From contig JANWYN010000039.1 in NCBI GenBank assembly GCA_025055235.1, forward strand, positions 1 through 52,282: a stretch of DNA of 52,282 nucleotides, written 5' to 3'. Position 1 is the stretch's first letter. Each line of letters begins with the position of its first letter. Made by a program: the position numbers and the translations under genes. This stretch comes from Candidatus Roseilinea sp. Lineage in GTDB: Bacteria; Chloroflexota; Anaerolineae; J036; Brachytrichaceae. Below the pieces are notes generated by a model. It worked only from the letters and a program-made list of their open reading frames with translations, was not told where the DNA came from and searched no databases. Below are positions 40,429-49,418 of the stretch, in pieces.

Positions 40429-42126
40429 TCACGGCCGGATGGCTGCTTCGCGCTGGCGGCGATGCACGATGACATCGGTCGTCACGAATGTTGCTGCTGC
40501 ACTGGCTGCTGTGAGCACGGCCGTCTGCAACGCATACGTCGAGTCGAGGATACCGGCTTGGTAGAAGTTGACCGGCTGCCCAGTACGGACATCTATGCCC
40601 CATCCTCGATGCAAGGTGCGGATGCGCTGCACGATGGCCGCGCCGTTCAAACCTGCATTCGCGGCGATCGCACGCGCAGGTGCGGCCAGTGCTTCTAGCA
40701 CGCACTCTACGCCCAAGCGAACGTCGTCTTTTGCCCGGCCGGCTGCTTGCCGCAGCGATCGCTCGCAGCGCACAAGTGCGACGCCTCCGCCGGAGATGAC
40801 GCCGTGGCGCCTCACCTGCGACAGCAACCCGGCGAGTCGTTCGGCCTGGGCCTTGCGATGCGCTCGCTCGGCGCTGGTATGAGCCCCCACTTTCAAGCGC
40901 ACTACCCCGCTCCCGAACGTGGCCATGCGATCGCGGTAGAAGCGCATGCGCACGGGATCGTCTTCATCTTCCCGGGCGGCATCCAGCTTGGCCAGATGTG
41001 CGATTTGCGCAGCACGGTCGCCGCAGCCATCCTCAATGCCGAAGAAATGCTCGCTGGCCCAGGCCACGTTCGCGCGCCCCAAGCAACCCGGCAATAGGTC
41101 GGCCAGGCGGAAGACGGACGTTGTGCCGTCTCGCGTTTCGATGTATGGGATGAACGTCGCGCCGGTCAAGATTGCTGCGTCGGTCAGCACGGCGACGCGA
41201 TCAGGCCCGCTCGTTGCCGGCGGTTTGACGAAGACGGCGTCGCCGATGCCTTTCTGGCGTGCCTGCACAAAGAGCGCCAGCATCTGAGGCGAAACGCGGC
41301 GGCAGATGACGAGGAGACGCGCCGGCCTCAGTCGCGCCAGCGTCAGGATAAGCGGCTCCAGGTGCGCTTCGTCCGATAGGTCGAGATCGGAGACCAGGAC
41401 ATAGGCGCCGGGCAGCCGCAGCATGAGGTTGGCGGCAGACTCGCCGGCTGCAAATGGGGAGCCATGCCAGCCACTGCGCCACAGCGCACCACGGATGAAT
41501 TCGTATTCGATGCTCACGCCGGCGCCATTCTCGACGTGGATGTGCACGTCAGGCGCGAACGAGGTCGTGATGGTAGCCATGGCCTCAGCGAGGGCGAGGT
41601 CGTCACAGTGGGCGCGTAACCACGCCCGCAGCACCGTTGCGTCGTCCTCAGGCAGCGGCTGAGCCTGACGCCCCAATTCCTCCGCCACGATCTGGGCGGC
41701 GCGCATGATGCCGTCGCGCAGTCGCATGGGATTGCCACCTGCCGCGAGGATGCGGCGCGCGCGCTGCATGATCGCCTGGAAGAGCACAGCCGTCGTCGCC
41801 ACGCCGTCGCCGGCGCGCTCGTGCACGCGGCACAAAGCGTGCCGGAGCAGCATTGCGCCGACGTCGGCATCGGGGTTGGACAAAGCGATGATGCGGCGGG
41901 CAACGGTTCCACCATCGCCCAATGCATCCGGGGAGAGATGACGGCCCGTATTCCGCTCGGCCAGCACAGTCCGGCTCAACGGTCCGAGCGTCGGACGCAG
42001 CGCGCTCACCAACAAGTTCGCACCGGCCCACATGCCATCTGCCGCGTTGGGCCGAAAGACCACGCGCTCCTTCGACAGGAAGCCATCGTCCTTGGGCGCC
42101 GGCGGCGGCCGGAAGCTCCTCAACAT
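40429..42126 (-). CDS. Divergent GroEL-like (Cpn60) protein
   Basis: 565 residues aligning by eye along the whole of GroEL. Equatorial N-terminal part: ALRPTLGPLSRTVLAE, ALGDGGTVARRI and ERAGDGVATTAVLFQAI (the GDGTT nucleotide loop altered to GDGVATT). LAAGGNPMRLRDGI, GVISGGGVALVRCE, ANAGLNGAAIV and QAGILDSTYALQTAVLTAAS follow at the C-terminal side. The apical region has AGESAANLMLRLPGAYVLVSD-like sequence and is poorly conserved. The position of GroEL Asp398 appears to be Gly or Ala (ERLAGLL against the usual RVEDAL), so ATP hydrolysis may be impaired. There is no GGM tail and no groES nearby. It lies 14 bases behind the second sugar permease on the same strand, so it is probably in that operon. 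A specialised chaperonin paralogue or a non-folding role is possible. Confidence 0.78.
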   Translation of the reverse strand: MLRSFRPPPAPKDDGFLSKERVVFRPNAADGMWAGANLLVSALRPTLGPLSRTVLAERNTGRHLSPDALGDGGTVARRIIALSNPDADVGAMLLRHALCRVHERAGDGVATTAVLFQAIMQRARRILAAGGNPMRLRDGIMRAAQIVAEELGRQAQPLPEDDATVLRAWLRAHCDDLALAEAMATITTSFAPDVHIHVENGAGVSIEYEFIRGALWRSGWHGSPFAAGESAANLMLRLPGAYVLVSDLDLSDEAHLEPLILTLARLRPARLLVICRRVSPQMLALFVQARQKGIGDAVFVKPPATSGPDRVAVLTDAAILTGATFIPYIETRDGTTSVFRLADLLPGCLGRANVAWASEHFFGIEDGCGDRAAQIAHLAKLDAAREDEDDPVRMRFYRDRMATFGSGVVRLKVGAHTSAERAHRKAQAERLAGLLSQVRRHGVISGGGVALVRCERSLRQAAGRAKDDVRLGVECVLEALAAPARAIAANAGLNGAAIVQRIRTLHRGWGIDVRTGQPVNFYQAGILDSTYALQTAVLTAASAAATFVTTDVIVHRRQREAAIRP

Positions 42127-42140
42127 GGCTCACTTCTGGC

Positions 42141-43058
42141 TCACTTCAACCCACCCAGCACGATGCCGCGAATCAGGTACTTGTTGGCGAAGAAGTACAG
42201 CGTCAGAACAGGGATGGCCGCCACGAATGCAGCTGCGAAGCGCGAGCCGCGATAGATCACCGACATGTGCTGCGAGTTGAAATACGAGAGGCCGACCATG
42301 ATGGTTTGGCTCTCCGGCTTAGACAGGTAGATCAGCGGGCCGAGTACGTCGTTCCAACTGGCCATGAACGCGCCGATGCCGATAACGGCCAGCACCGGGA
42401 AGGAAAGGGGCAGAAAGACGGAACGATAGATGCGGAAGAAGCTGGCGCCGTCTATCCGCGCTGCCTCTTCCAGCTCCTTCGGGATGGTGAGGAAGTACTG
42501 GCGCATCAAGAACACGGCGAATGCCGATGTCCAGAAGCTCGGAATGACCAGCGGGCCGATGGAGTTCACGCCGATGTTGATGCCGATGAGGTTGGTGGTG
42601 AAGCGACCGATGTCGCGCCAGAACATGTAGGCCGGCACGAGGCTAATCCAGCCGGGGATCATCAGCGTGGTCAGCATAGCGCCGAAGATGATCGTCCTGA
42701 GCGGGAAGCGCAGCCGGGCGATGGCAAAGGCCGCCAGCGAGTTCGACAGGATCGAGCCGGTCACGGCAATCAGACAGATCACGAACGTGTTCAGCGCCAT
42801 GCGCAAGAGCGGCACCACCTCGAACGCGCCGCGGAAATTGTCGAGCGTCCACTTTTCGGGGATCAGCGTCGGCGGATAGCGGAACAATTCCTCCGTCGTT
42901 TTGAACGACGCCGTGGCCAGGTAGTAGAACGGATAGGCCAGGATGATCGTGAGCAGGATCATCAACCCATAGACGACGACCAGCTTGAAGATCTCGCGAT
43001 TGCGGCCCAAGATCGAGCGCGCATAGGGGCGGGTTTGGGTCGAAGCGGTTGCAGCCAT
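42141..43058 (-). CDS. Carbohydrate ABC transporter permease, MalG type
   Basis: 305 residues, six transmembrane segments. The inner-membrane permease of a CUT1-type sugar importer. The EAA loop that contacts the ATPase is visible as EEAARIDGASFFRIYRSVFL, and the opening segment VVVYGLMILLTIILAYPFYY is typical of the MalG class. ATASFKTTEELFRYPPTLIP is the usual periplasmic loop. It starts three bases after the stop of the MalF-type permease, and the GroEL-like gene starts 14 bases after its stop. No ATP-binding subunit is encoded in the operon, so a shared MsmX/UgpC-like ATPase from elsewhere is presumably used. Confidence 0.9.
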   Translation of the reverse strand: MAATASTQTRPYARSILGRNREIFKLVVVYGLMILLTIILAYPFYYLATASFKTTEELFRYPPTLIPEKWTLDNFRGAFEVVPLLRMALNTFVICLIAVTGSILSNSLAAFAIARLRFPLRTIIFGAMLTTLMIPGWISLVPAYMFWRDIGRFTTNLIGINIGVNSIGPLVIPSFWTSAFAVFLMRQYFLTIPKELEEAARIDGASFFRIYRSVFLPLSFPVLAVIGIGAFMASWNDVLGPLIYLSKPESQTIMVGLSYFNSQHMSVIYRGSRFAAAFVAAIPVLTLYFFANKYLIRGIVLGGLK

Positions 43059-43061
43059 AGA

Positions 43062-44018
43062 TTAGGACAGGTCGTAATTCACCCAACGCCGCTGAGTCGC
43101 GAGGTTGATGATGGTGAACACGAGGATGACCAGGCCGAGGACGATGGCGGAAGCCGCGCCCATGCCGGGCTTGTTGTAGGCGAAGGCATATTGGTAGATC
43201 TGCACCGACGCCGTCCACAGGTTTACGTCGGCGTTCTGCGTGCCGGGCGTCGCCCAGAAGTAGATGATGTCGAACGTCTGCCACGCGCCGATCACTCCAA
43301 GCACTAACTGGAAGAACAGCGTTGGGGTCATCAGCGGCAACGTGATGCGCGTGAGGGTTTGCCAGGCGTTTGCGCCATCCACCTTCGCTGCGTCATAGTA
43401 GTCCTTGGGGATGGCCTGCAAGCCGGCCAGCGCGATGATCATCCCCGGCGCGGCGCCCCATGCCAGCAACAGCATGATGGCGACCTGCTTCCACTCCGTA
43501 AGCGTGTTCCAGCGAGGCGGGTTGGCAATGCCAATGCTGCGCAGGAAGCCGTTCGCCGGCCCATCCACGCTGAACAAAAAGGTCCACACCGCGACGAGCA
43601 CCCCTGCACCCGTGACCGCCGGCAGGTAACACACCACGCGGAACAGCGTTTGTCCCTTGACTGCTTGATTGGCCAGCAGCGCGATGCTGAAGGAGATGGT
43701 GATGCTGACCGGCACGAACAGCACGTAGATCAACGTGCGTCCCAGGCCTTTGAGGAAGTCACTACCGGGTTGTAGGATGGCCTGGTAGTTCGCCCAGCCT
43801 ACCGGTTCGGGCGGTTTGCGGCTGATCCAGCTCCAGTTAGTGAAGCTCAGCTCGACGCCGCGGAAATTCAGATAGACGAAGATGATGAACCCGATGACCG
43901 CCGGCAGCACGAACAACCAGCCGGTCAGCGCTTCTTCGCGTTGATTCGGCGACCTCAGCCAACGCAATAGCCTGCTTGACCGGGAAGTCGCCCCTTTCAT
44001 CGCCGTGCTCGCAGCCAT
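43062..44018 (-). CDS. Carbohydrate ABC transporter permease, MalF/UgpA type
   Basis: 318 residues, six transmembrane segments. Start of the membrane part: LTGWLFVLPAVIGFIIFVYL. The EAA loop reads DYYDAAKVDGANAWQTLTRI, and TLPLMTPTLFFQLVLG follows. It pairs with the next permease to form the translocation pore of a CUT1 sugar importer. The binding-protein gene is upstream with a 294-base gap that includes a strong stem-loop (44225-44259), a common arrangement that allows more binding protein than permease to be made. The substrate cannot be deduced from the sequence. Confidence 0.9.
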   Translation of the reverse strand: MAASTAMKGATSRSSRLLRWLRSPNQREEALTGWLFVLPAVIGFIIFVYLNFRGVELSFTNWSWISRKPPEPVGWANYQAILQPGSDFLKGLGRTLIYVLFVPVSITISFSIALLANQAVKGQTLFRVVCYLPAVTGAGVLVAVWTFLFSVDGPANGFLRSIGIANPPRWNTLTEWKQVAIMLLLAWGAAPGMIIALAGLQAIPKDYYDAAKVDGANAWQTLTRITLPLMTPTLFFQLVLGVIGAWQTFDIIYFWATPGTQNADVNLWTASVQIYQYAFAYNKPGMGAASAIVLGLVILVFTIINLATQRRWVNYDLS

Positions 44019-44224
44019 ATCGCACTGTCGTTCAAAGCTACGTTCCTAATGATGCCATCACCGGTGTCAGCTATTGCCAAGTGAGTGTCCAAAAGAATTG
44101 ACGCGCTGTAGCGCGCTCGCCGCAGCGCGCCAGGAGGGAACGCTGCGGACTTGTGTCCGAATGGGGTAGAGCGTTTCCTACCCACGTCAAAGCTTTCGGC
44201 GACCAACTTAGTTCACTTCGGCTC

Positions 44225-44259
44225 CAGACCCCAAGGCGCTTTCGGCGCCTCGGGGTCTG
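44225..44259 (-). terminator. Intercistronic stem-loop between binding protein and permease genes
   Basis: CAGACCCC pairs with GGGGTCTG, then one A-C mismatch, then AGGCGC pairs with GCGCCT around TTTCG. No T tract follows on either strand. It lies about 55 bases after the binding-protein stop codon on the minus strand. It may partially terminate transcription or protect the upstream message from 3' decay. Confidence 0.6.
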
Positions 44260-44312
44260 CAAAGCCACAATCCCGCACAACCAGGAGGAATCATATGCGG
44301 TTGCAGATGCAA

Positions 44313-45746
44313 CTACGCTGCCGTGCCGGCCAGCACTTTGTTCGTCTCTTCTTGGGCGACTTTCAGTAGCTCGGCGATGCGCGCTTCATCGTCGGTTTTA
44401 CCTTGGACGACCTCCTCCATCACTTCGTTCAGCTTACTCAGGAATTGTCCCCAGTACGCTTTGGGCGGCACCGGCCACGTCTTCAAGTGCTTCACTACAT
44501 CGAAGTTGGTGGTGACCGCAGCGCGGAAGCCCTTCTCGCGTTCGCCGAGTTGGTTGTTGTTCTTGGAGAACCGGACGTAATCGTCTACCGTGTATTTGTC
44601 TGTGGGAGCGAAACGGCCCGAGCCGGCCCAGATATCCAAGCCTTCCTGAGCACCGCAGAAGTAGCAGAAATCAGCCGCCTCTTTGGGATACTTGGAGTCG
44701 CGCGCGAAGGTCCAGAAGTTGATGCCGGTGAAGCCATCCACGCGCGGCTCGACGCCCTCGTAACGTGGCCCGGAGTGTGATCCATACTCGAAGGCCGCCG
44801 TGTTCATCTGCGTGGGCGCCCAGGTAGACATGGGGGCGATCATCACCTTGCCGCCGAGCATGCCGTCGAGGTGCGGTGGGGCAGCGTCGCCGCGGGCGAG
44901 CACATGTGTACGATAGAACTTGGCCAGCATGGCGACCGTCTTGACGTTCGCTTCGCTGTTGATGATAGATTGGGTGGCGTCTTCGTTGACCATGCCGTGG
45001 AAGCCCGGCTGGTTGGCGCTGGCGGCCATGAATGCGCTCCAGAACTGCCAAGAGCCTGGCCCCATCGCGAACTCGTCGCTGCCTACCTTGTCCTTCGCCT
45101 CGGTGAGGAAGTCGTTGAGCTGGGTGAAGGATGGATTTTGCGGCAGTGGCTGCAGGCCGGTTTTGTTCAGGATGTTCTCGTTATACATCCAGTTCACGCC
45201 GTCGGAGAACACCTCGAAGGGCATGCCCACTAGCTTGCCGTCCACTTTGCCGGCATCCACGATGTTCTGGAAGGTCTTTGCAGCTTTGGTGTCGAAGATA
45301 TCGGTGACGTCGGCGATGATCTCCTCTTTCAGGTAGGTGGCTGCCTCGATGCCGGGGTCCCACTGCCCAAAGCGCATGAACCAGAAGATGTCGGGAACCT
45401 CGCCGCTGTTCAGCAACACACGCACCTTAGTAATGTACTCGCCCCACGGCACGCCGACTTCCTCGACGGTGACGTTGGGGTTTTTCTCGTTGAATTGCTT
45501 GCGTTGCGCTTCGAAGAGCGGGAAGTGGTCTTTCTCCATCGAGGCGTAGCGCCGCAGCACGACGGGTTCGCTGGCCGGCGCGGGCGCAGCATCGGCCGGC
45601 TTCTCTTCAGCGGCGGGCGCAGCTGGTTGTGCCGGCGGCGCCGTCTGAGGCGCAGCTTGGCAGGCAGCTAGGTAGGCAGCCAGGGCTGAGGCGCCGGCCG
45701 TCAGACGGACGAATTGTCGTCGGGTAAGCGTCTTACGTGGACTCAT
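44313..45746 (-). CDS. Sugar ABC transporter substrate-binding lipoprotein
   Basis: 477 residues. Twin-arginine motif RRQFVRLTAG and a lipobox ending AAYLAAC lead into a Pro/Ala-rich linker. The rest is a family 1 extracellular solute-binding protein: HFPLFEAQRKQFNEKNPNVTV, WGEYITKVRVLLNSGEVPD, ANSEANVKT-type inner repeats, and GINFWTFARDSKYPKEAADF with FCGAQEGLDIW near the C terminus. It captures a sugar at the cell surface for the two permeases downstream. A strong Shine-Dalgarno (AGGAGGTA) precedes the ATG. A palindrome 40 bases upstream may be an operator. The identity of the sugar is unknown. Confidence 0.9.
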   Translation of the reverse strand: MSPRKTLTRRQFVRLTAGASALAAYLAACQAAPQTAPPAQPAAPAAEEKPADAAPAPASEPVVLRRYASMEKDHFPLFEAQRKQFNEKNPNVTVEEVGVPWGEYITKVRVLLNSGEVPDIFWFMRFGQWDPGIEAATYLKEEIIADVTDIFDTKAAKTFQNIVDAGKVDGKLVGMPFEVFSDGVNWMYNENILNKTGLQPLPQNPSFTQLNDFLTEAKDKVGSDEFAMGPGSWQFWSAFMAASANQPGFHGMVNEDATQSIINSEANVKTVAMLAKFYRTHVLARGDAAPPHLDGMLGGKVMIAPMSTWAPTQMNTAAFEYGSHSGPRYEGVEPRVDGFTGINFWTFARDSKYPKEAADFCYFCGAQEGLDIWAGSGRFAPTDKYTVDDYVRFSKNNNQLGEREKGFRAAVTTNFDVVKHLKTWPVPPKAYWGQFLSKLNEVMEEVVQGKTDDEARIAELLKVAQEETNKVLAGTAA

Positions 45747-45786
45747 CTTCTATACCTCCTGAGGAACGGATAAAATTTTTCCTGTG

Positions 45787-45801
45787 CAAGCGCTGCGCTT
45801 G
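45787..45801. promoter_or_regulatory. Palindrome CAAGCGC-T-GCGCTTG, possible operator
   Basis: A perfect seven-base inverted repeat around one central base lies in the 157-base divergent region between the sugar-binding-protein gene (minus) and the response-regulator gene (plus). TACAAT, a possible plus-strand -10, follows at 45804-45809. The size and symmetry fit a dimeric repressor site, but no regulator gene of LacI or similar type is adjacent. Confidence 0.35.
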
Positions 45802-45903
45802 TCTACAATGCGGGCAAGCCTGCACACGCAATCTAGTCTGCGCTTCACCTCGTGTCAATCGGCTGGCGGACAGATTTAGGACTATCCGAGGACATTTCAC
45901 CTG

Positions 45904-47064
45904 ATGGGCACGCATCCGGCGAGCGATGACGCTGTAATCTGGACGCGTAAGGCGCTGGCCAATCTCTTCGACTTGGACTTTCTGGCTCGGCACATCGGCG
46001 CCCGGACGCAATTTACGCACGCACTGCAAGCACAGCAGCGCCTGCTCCGAGCAATCGAGTCCATTCGACCGCCGGCGAGCATGTCCATTCACTCTCCCGC
46101 CTGGCGGCGCTACAACGTCCTGAACTTGATCTACGTGCAAGGGCTGTCGCAGGCGGAAGTGGCCGCACAGCTCAACCTTGGCGTGCGCCAGCTCCGGCGC
46201 GAGCTGGCCAAAGGGGTGCGCGCTATTGCAGCGCTGCTCTTCACCGAGGAAGTGTCCCAGCCGCCAGTCTCGCCTGCGCCTGAGCGCGCACCGGCGCAGG
46301 CCAAAGACTACCTGCGCTGTGAAGAATTGCTCCGTAGATCGCTGGCGCTGTTGGAGCCGTTGCTCGAAAGACAAGATCTCACGGTCAACGTGGCGATCTC
46401 CGATGGCCTGCCCACCTTGTACGGCGATCCGATGGTGATTCGCCAATTGATCATTAGCGCGCTGACTTGGCTGCTGAGCGACGTCCGGGGCGCGGTGCTG
46501 CACATCACGCTCGGCGCGGAGGGGGACGAGCTGGTGCTACGTCTGGAGCGGCCGTCGAGTGCCAGCGCCGTCGAACGGTTGAACGCCGTGCGAAGCTTGG
46601 CCGATATGGCCGGCGTGCGCGTCGAACTCCAGCAGGCAGATGCACAGTTGCGCCTGACGCTGCGCCTGGACGCCTCGAGCAAACGCTGCGTGCTGATGAT
46701 TGATGACAACCCCGATGCCATCCAGCTCGTCAGGCGGTATCTAGACGGCAGCGCGGAGTTCGACCTGGTGTCGGCCACAAGCGCCGACGAAGCGCTCCGC
46801 GTGGTGGCTGCGCTGCAGCCGGCATGCATCCTGCTCGACGTGATGCTGCCGCAGCGCGATGGCTGGGAGTTGCTCACCCTGTTCAGGGCGCATCCCGAGA
46901 CGGCGCGCATTCCGATCGTCATCAGCTCGGTGCTACGCCAGGATGAGCTGGCGCGCGCGCTCGGCGCAACGGCCATATTGCCCAAACCCTTCACAGCTGA
47001 GGAGCTGCTGGCGACGTTGCGAGCGACGTCGCTGCCGGCTCGGTTGCTCGTTCGACAGGGGTAG
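45904..47064 (+). CDS. Response regulator with sigma-4-like HTH, degenerate HATPase and C-terminal receiver
   Basis: 386 residues. Three parts are visible. Residues about 65-115 resemble a sigma-70 region 4 helix-turn-helix (RRYNVLNLIYVQGLSQAEVA, then LNLGVRQLRRELAKG). Residues about 135-255 look like a histidine-kinase ATPase domain that has lost its key residues: the segment RQLIISALTWLLSDVRGAVL occupies the N-box position but has no Asn, and no GxGxG loops follow. Residues 260-380 are a good receiver domain (VLMIDDNPDAIQLVRRYL, phospho-acceptor Asp about 312 in ILLDVMLPQRDGW, VISSV, LPKPF). Its 3' end overlaps the convergent hybrid kinase gene by 74 bases. The two are likely partners, although transcribed towards each other. 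DNA binding is inferred from the HTH only. Confidence 0.75.
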   Translation: MGTHPASDDAVIWTRKALANLFDLDFLARHIGARTQFTHALQAQQRLLRAIESIRPPASMSIHSPAWRRYNVLNLIYVQGLSQAEVAAQLNLGVRQLRRELAKGVRAIAALLFTEEVSQPPVSPAPERAPAQAKDYLRCEELLRRSLALLEPLLERQDLTVNVAISDGLPTLYGDPMVIRQLIISALTWLLSDVRGAVLHITLGAEGDELVLRLERPSSASAVERLNAVRSLADMAGVRVELQQADAQLRLTLRLDASSKRCVLMIDDNPDAIQLVRRYLDGSAEFDLVSATSADEALRVVAALQPACILLDVMLPQRDGWELLTLFRAHPETARIPIVISSVLRQDELARALGATAILPKPFTAEELLATLRATSLPARLLVRQG

Positions 47065-49354
47065 GCAGCCCCGGCGATGCAATTGGCAGCAACGCGCCGA
47101 TGCCCTGCACGAGTTCACGAGCCGTTAACCCACCTGGTTTGATCAACGTCAAATGCGCCGAGGCCAGTGGATCGTTCTGCATCTGCTGGCCGCTGAGGAT
47201 GCACACCGGCAGGCATCGCGCCCACGCGTCGTTCTGCATCGCGCGCAACACGTCCCAACCGTTCACCGTGCCCAGGCCAAGATCGAGGATGAGGCCGGCT
47301 AGCGACATGCCGTCGGCACTCCTCAGCGCCTCCAAGGCTTGCTCGCCGCTGCGCACTTCGACCGGCAGCAGCGCGTCGAACCCGAATGGCCGGATGAGTG
47401 ACGCCGGCACCGCCCGCAGCATGCGCCCCAAGAGCCGCAGCGCGTCTTCGTCGTCCTCGACCAGGAGAATGCGCGCAACACGACTGCGGCCGCCATTCAA
47501 GTGATTGCCGTCCACTTGCGTGCGACGCTCGAGCATGCGCTGCACTGCCTCGTTGAACTGGTCTTGCGTCACCGGCTTGACGACGTAGCAGCAGACTTGA
47601 GGATTCTGCAGATAGTCCTCCGGTCCGGGCACGAAGCATTGGAAGATCGGAGCGCGCCGCCATTCTGGCGGCAGTTGCGCCACTGCGTCCATGAGCGCTT
47701 GAGGCGCAAGCGGCTGATTGACGATGATGGCCTCGGGACTGGATTCGAGTCGCTGTTTGGCCAAATCGGCCAGCGACGGGGCACGTGCGATGGCCATGCC
47801 TTCGATGCGATGCTCGAGGATGCGCGCAAGGATAGAGCGGGGCTCGATGACGGCGAGCACACCGATGGCGTGGCGCTGGATCGAGCGGCGCGTGGCGACC
47901 GTCATCGCCTCCGGCGCAGGAAGATGCAACGGCAAGGAGAAGCTGAATGTGCTGCCGACGCCGACCCGGCTGGTCACCCACATGCGTCCCCCATGCAGCT
48001 CGACGAATTCCTTGCTGATGGTCAGGCCCAGTCCGGTGCCGCCTTGGGGACGACCGGATGTGCCCGCCAGTTGCGTGAAAGGCTCGAAGATGCGTTGCAG
48101 GTCTTGCGGGGCGATGCCGATGCCGGTATCGGCCACGGAGATGACCACCTCCGGAGACGACGCGTTCGTCGGGTGCGGCGAGTCGCCGGCTCGCTCGCGA
48201 TGCGGCTCGTGTAACTCGGCGCGGATCGTGATGCCACCGCGTTGGGTGAATCGCAGCGCGTTGGCCACCAAGTTCAGCAGCACTTGCCGAATGCGCGTTT
48301 GATCGGCATACACGACCGGCAAGTCTGGATCTATCTCCAGCGTCAGCGTCAGGCCGCGCTCGCGGATCAATTGGCGAAAATCCTCTAGGGCACTCTCGAT
48401 AAAGTCGCGCAGTTGCACCGGCTCACGCACGATGGTCATGTGGTTCACGTCAATCTGGCTGAGGTCGAGGATGTCATTCACCAGGTTGAGCAGGTGCTTG
48501 GCGTTGCGATGAATGATGTTGATGTCGGACAGCATGCCGGCGGGTATGTTCCGCACTTTGTAAGTCGAAGGCGCGTGGAGCAGGACTTCTGAGAAGCCGA
48601 TGATCAAGTTGAGCGGTGTGCGCAGTTCGTGGCTGATGTTGGCGGCGAATTGCTGCTTCGAGCGCCGCGCATCTTCCGCATACTGCATGGCGATATGCAA
48701 TTGCTCGTTAGCTTGCTCCAGCGCGAACGTGGTTTGCTGCAGCGATTTGAGTGCCAATGCCAGCTCGGCGCTTCGCTCGCTCAAGCGCTGCGCTTGTTCG
48801 CGCGCTTCAGCATAGCCTTGTTGCATCCACGACAACGTGCGCAACAGCACACGGGATACGCTATGCGCCAACCAGACCGAACATCCGATGGCCAAGCCTG
48901 CGAGCAGCGCTTGCGATTCGCTCAGCCATGCGACTTCGCCGGTTCTCGCCAGCCAAATCAACGCTGCGTTAGCGGCACATGTGCTGGCCCAGCCTGCTGC
49001 CGCGCCAGCCACGAACAGCGAGACGGTGCACGCGAGCGCCAGCCAGACCAACGCACTGGGTTGGCGCACACTCGTCAGAAGGAAGATCGCCCAAGCCACT
49101 AGGCCGACCGCACACACCCACCGGCTGAGGCGCAGGGTGGTCGGTCGCTTGAGCAAGATGCAGGTCAAACCGAGCGCCAAAGGGAAGAGTGCGAACCCAA
49201 CGTGCGACCACTCGAGCTGCCGGAACGAGATGAACAGGATGACGAATGCCGTTCCCCAGCTCAGGATCAGCGCGGGCGCTAACACGCCGATCGCCATTAC
49301 TTCTGCCCGCAGGTCCGATACTTCTTCGCGGAAAGTCCAGTCGCGTGCCGCCAT
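46991..49354 (-). CDS. Membrane hybrid sensor histidine kinase with C-terminal receiver
   Basis: 787 residues. The N-terminal 200 residues hold about six transmembrane segments without a large periplasmic sensor loop. A coiled coil (about 175-230) leads to the HisKA domain with the phospho-acceptor His about 242 in NISHELRTPLN. The HATPase domain has the N-box (LLNLVANALRFT), DTGIGIAP and GGTGLGLTISK. A degenerate receiver-like domain follows at about 480-600 (VLAVIEPRSILARILEHRI, VVKPVTQ), and then a second receiver (ILLVEDDEDALRLLGRML, LILDLGLGTVNGW, LIKPGG). It probably senses a membrane or intracellular signal. Its 3' end overlaps the convergent response-regulator gene by 74 bases, which would make simultaneous transcription interfere. 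Confidence 0.88.
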   Translation of the reverse strand: MAARDWTFREEVSDLRAEVMAIGVLAPALILSWGTAFVILFISFRQLEWSHVGFALFPLALGLTCILLKRPTTLRLSRWVCAVGLVAWAIFLLTSVRQPSALVWLALACTVSLFVAGAAAGWASTCAANAALIWLARTGEVAWLSESQALLAGLAIGCSVWLAHSVSRVLLRTLSWMQQGYAEAREQAQRLSERSAELALALKSLQQTTFALEQANEQLHIAMQYAEDARRSKQQFAANISHELRTPLNLIIGFSEVLLHAPSTYKVRNIPAGMLSDINIIHRNAKHLLNLVNDILDLSQIDVNHMTIVREPVQLRDFIESALEDFRQLIRERGLTLTLEIDPDLPVVYADQTRIRQVLLNLVANALRFTQRGGITIRAELHEPHRERAGDSPHPTNASSPEVVISVADTGIGIAPQDLQRIFEPFTQLAGTSGRPQGGTGLGLTISKEFVELHGGRMWVTSRVGVGSTFSFSLPLHLPAPEAMTVATRRSIQRHAIGVLAVIEPRSILARILEHRIEGMAIARAPSLADLAKQRLESSPEAIIVNQPLAPQALMDAVAQLPPEWRRAPIFQCFVPGPEDYLQNPQVCCYVVKPVTQDQFNEAVQRMLERRTQVDGNHLNGGRSRVARILLVEDDEDALRLLGRMLRAVPASLIRPFGFDALLPVEVRSGEQALEALRSADGMSLAGLILDLGLGTVNGWDVLRAMQNDAWARCLPVCILSGQQMQNDPLASAHLTLIKPGGLTARELVQGIGALLPIASPGLPTPVERATEPAATSLATSPAAPQL

Positions 49355-49418
49355 GCAGGGATTTTAAGGGCAGCGCAAACTTGCCGGCCGGCAGCGAACC
49401 GGCTATCCTCGACGCGCT

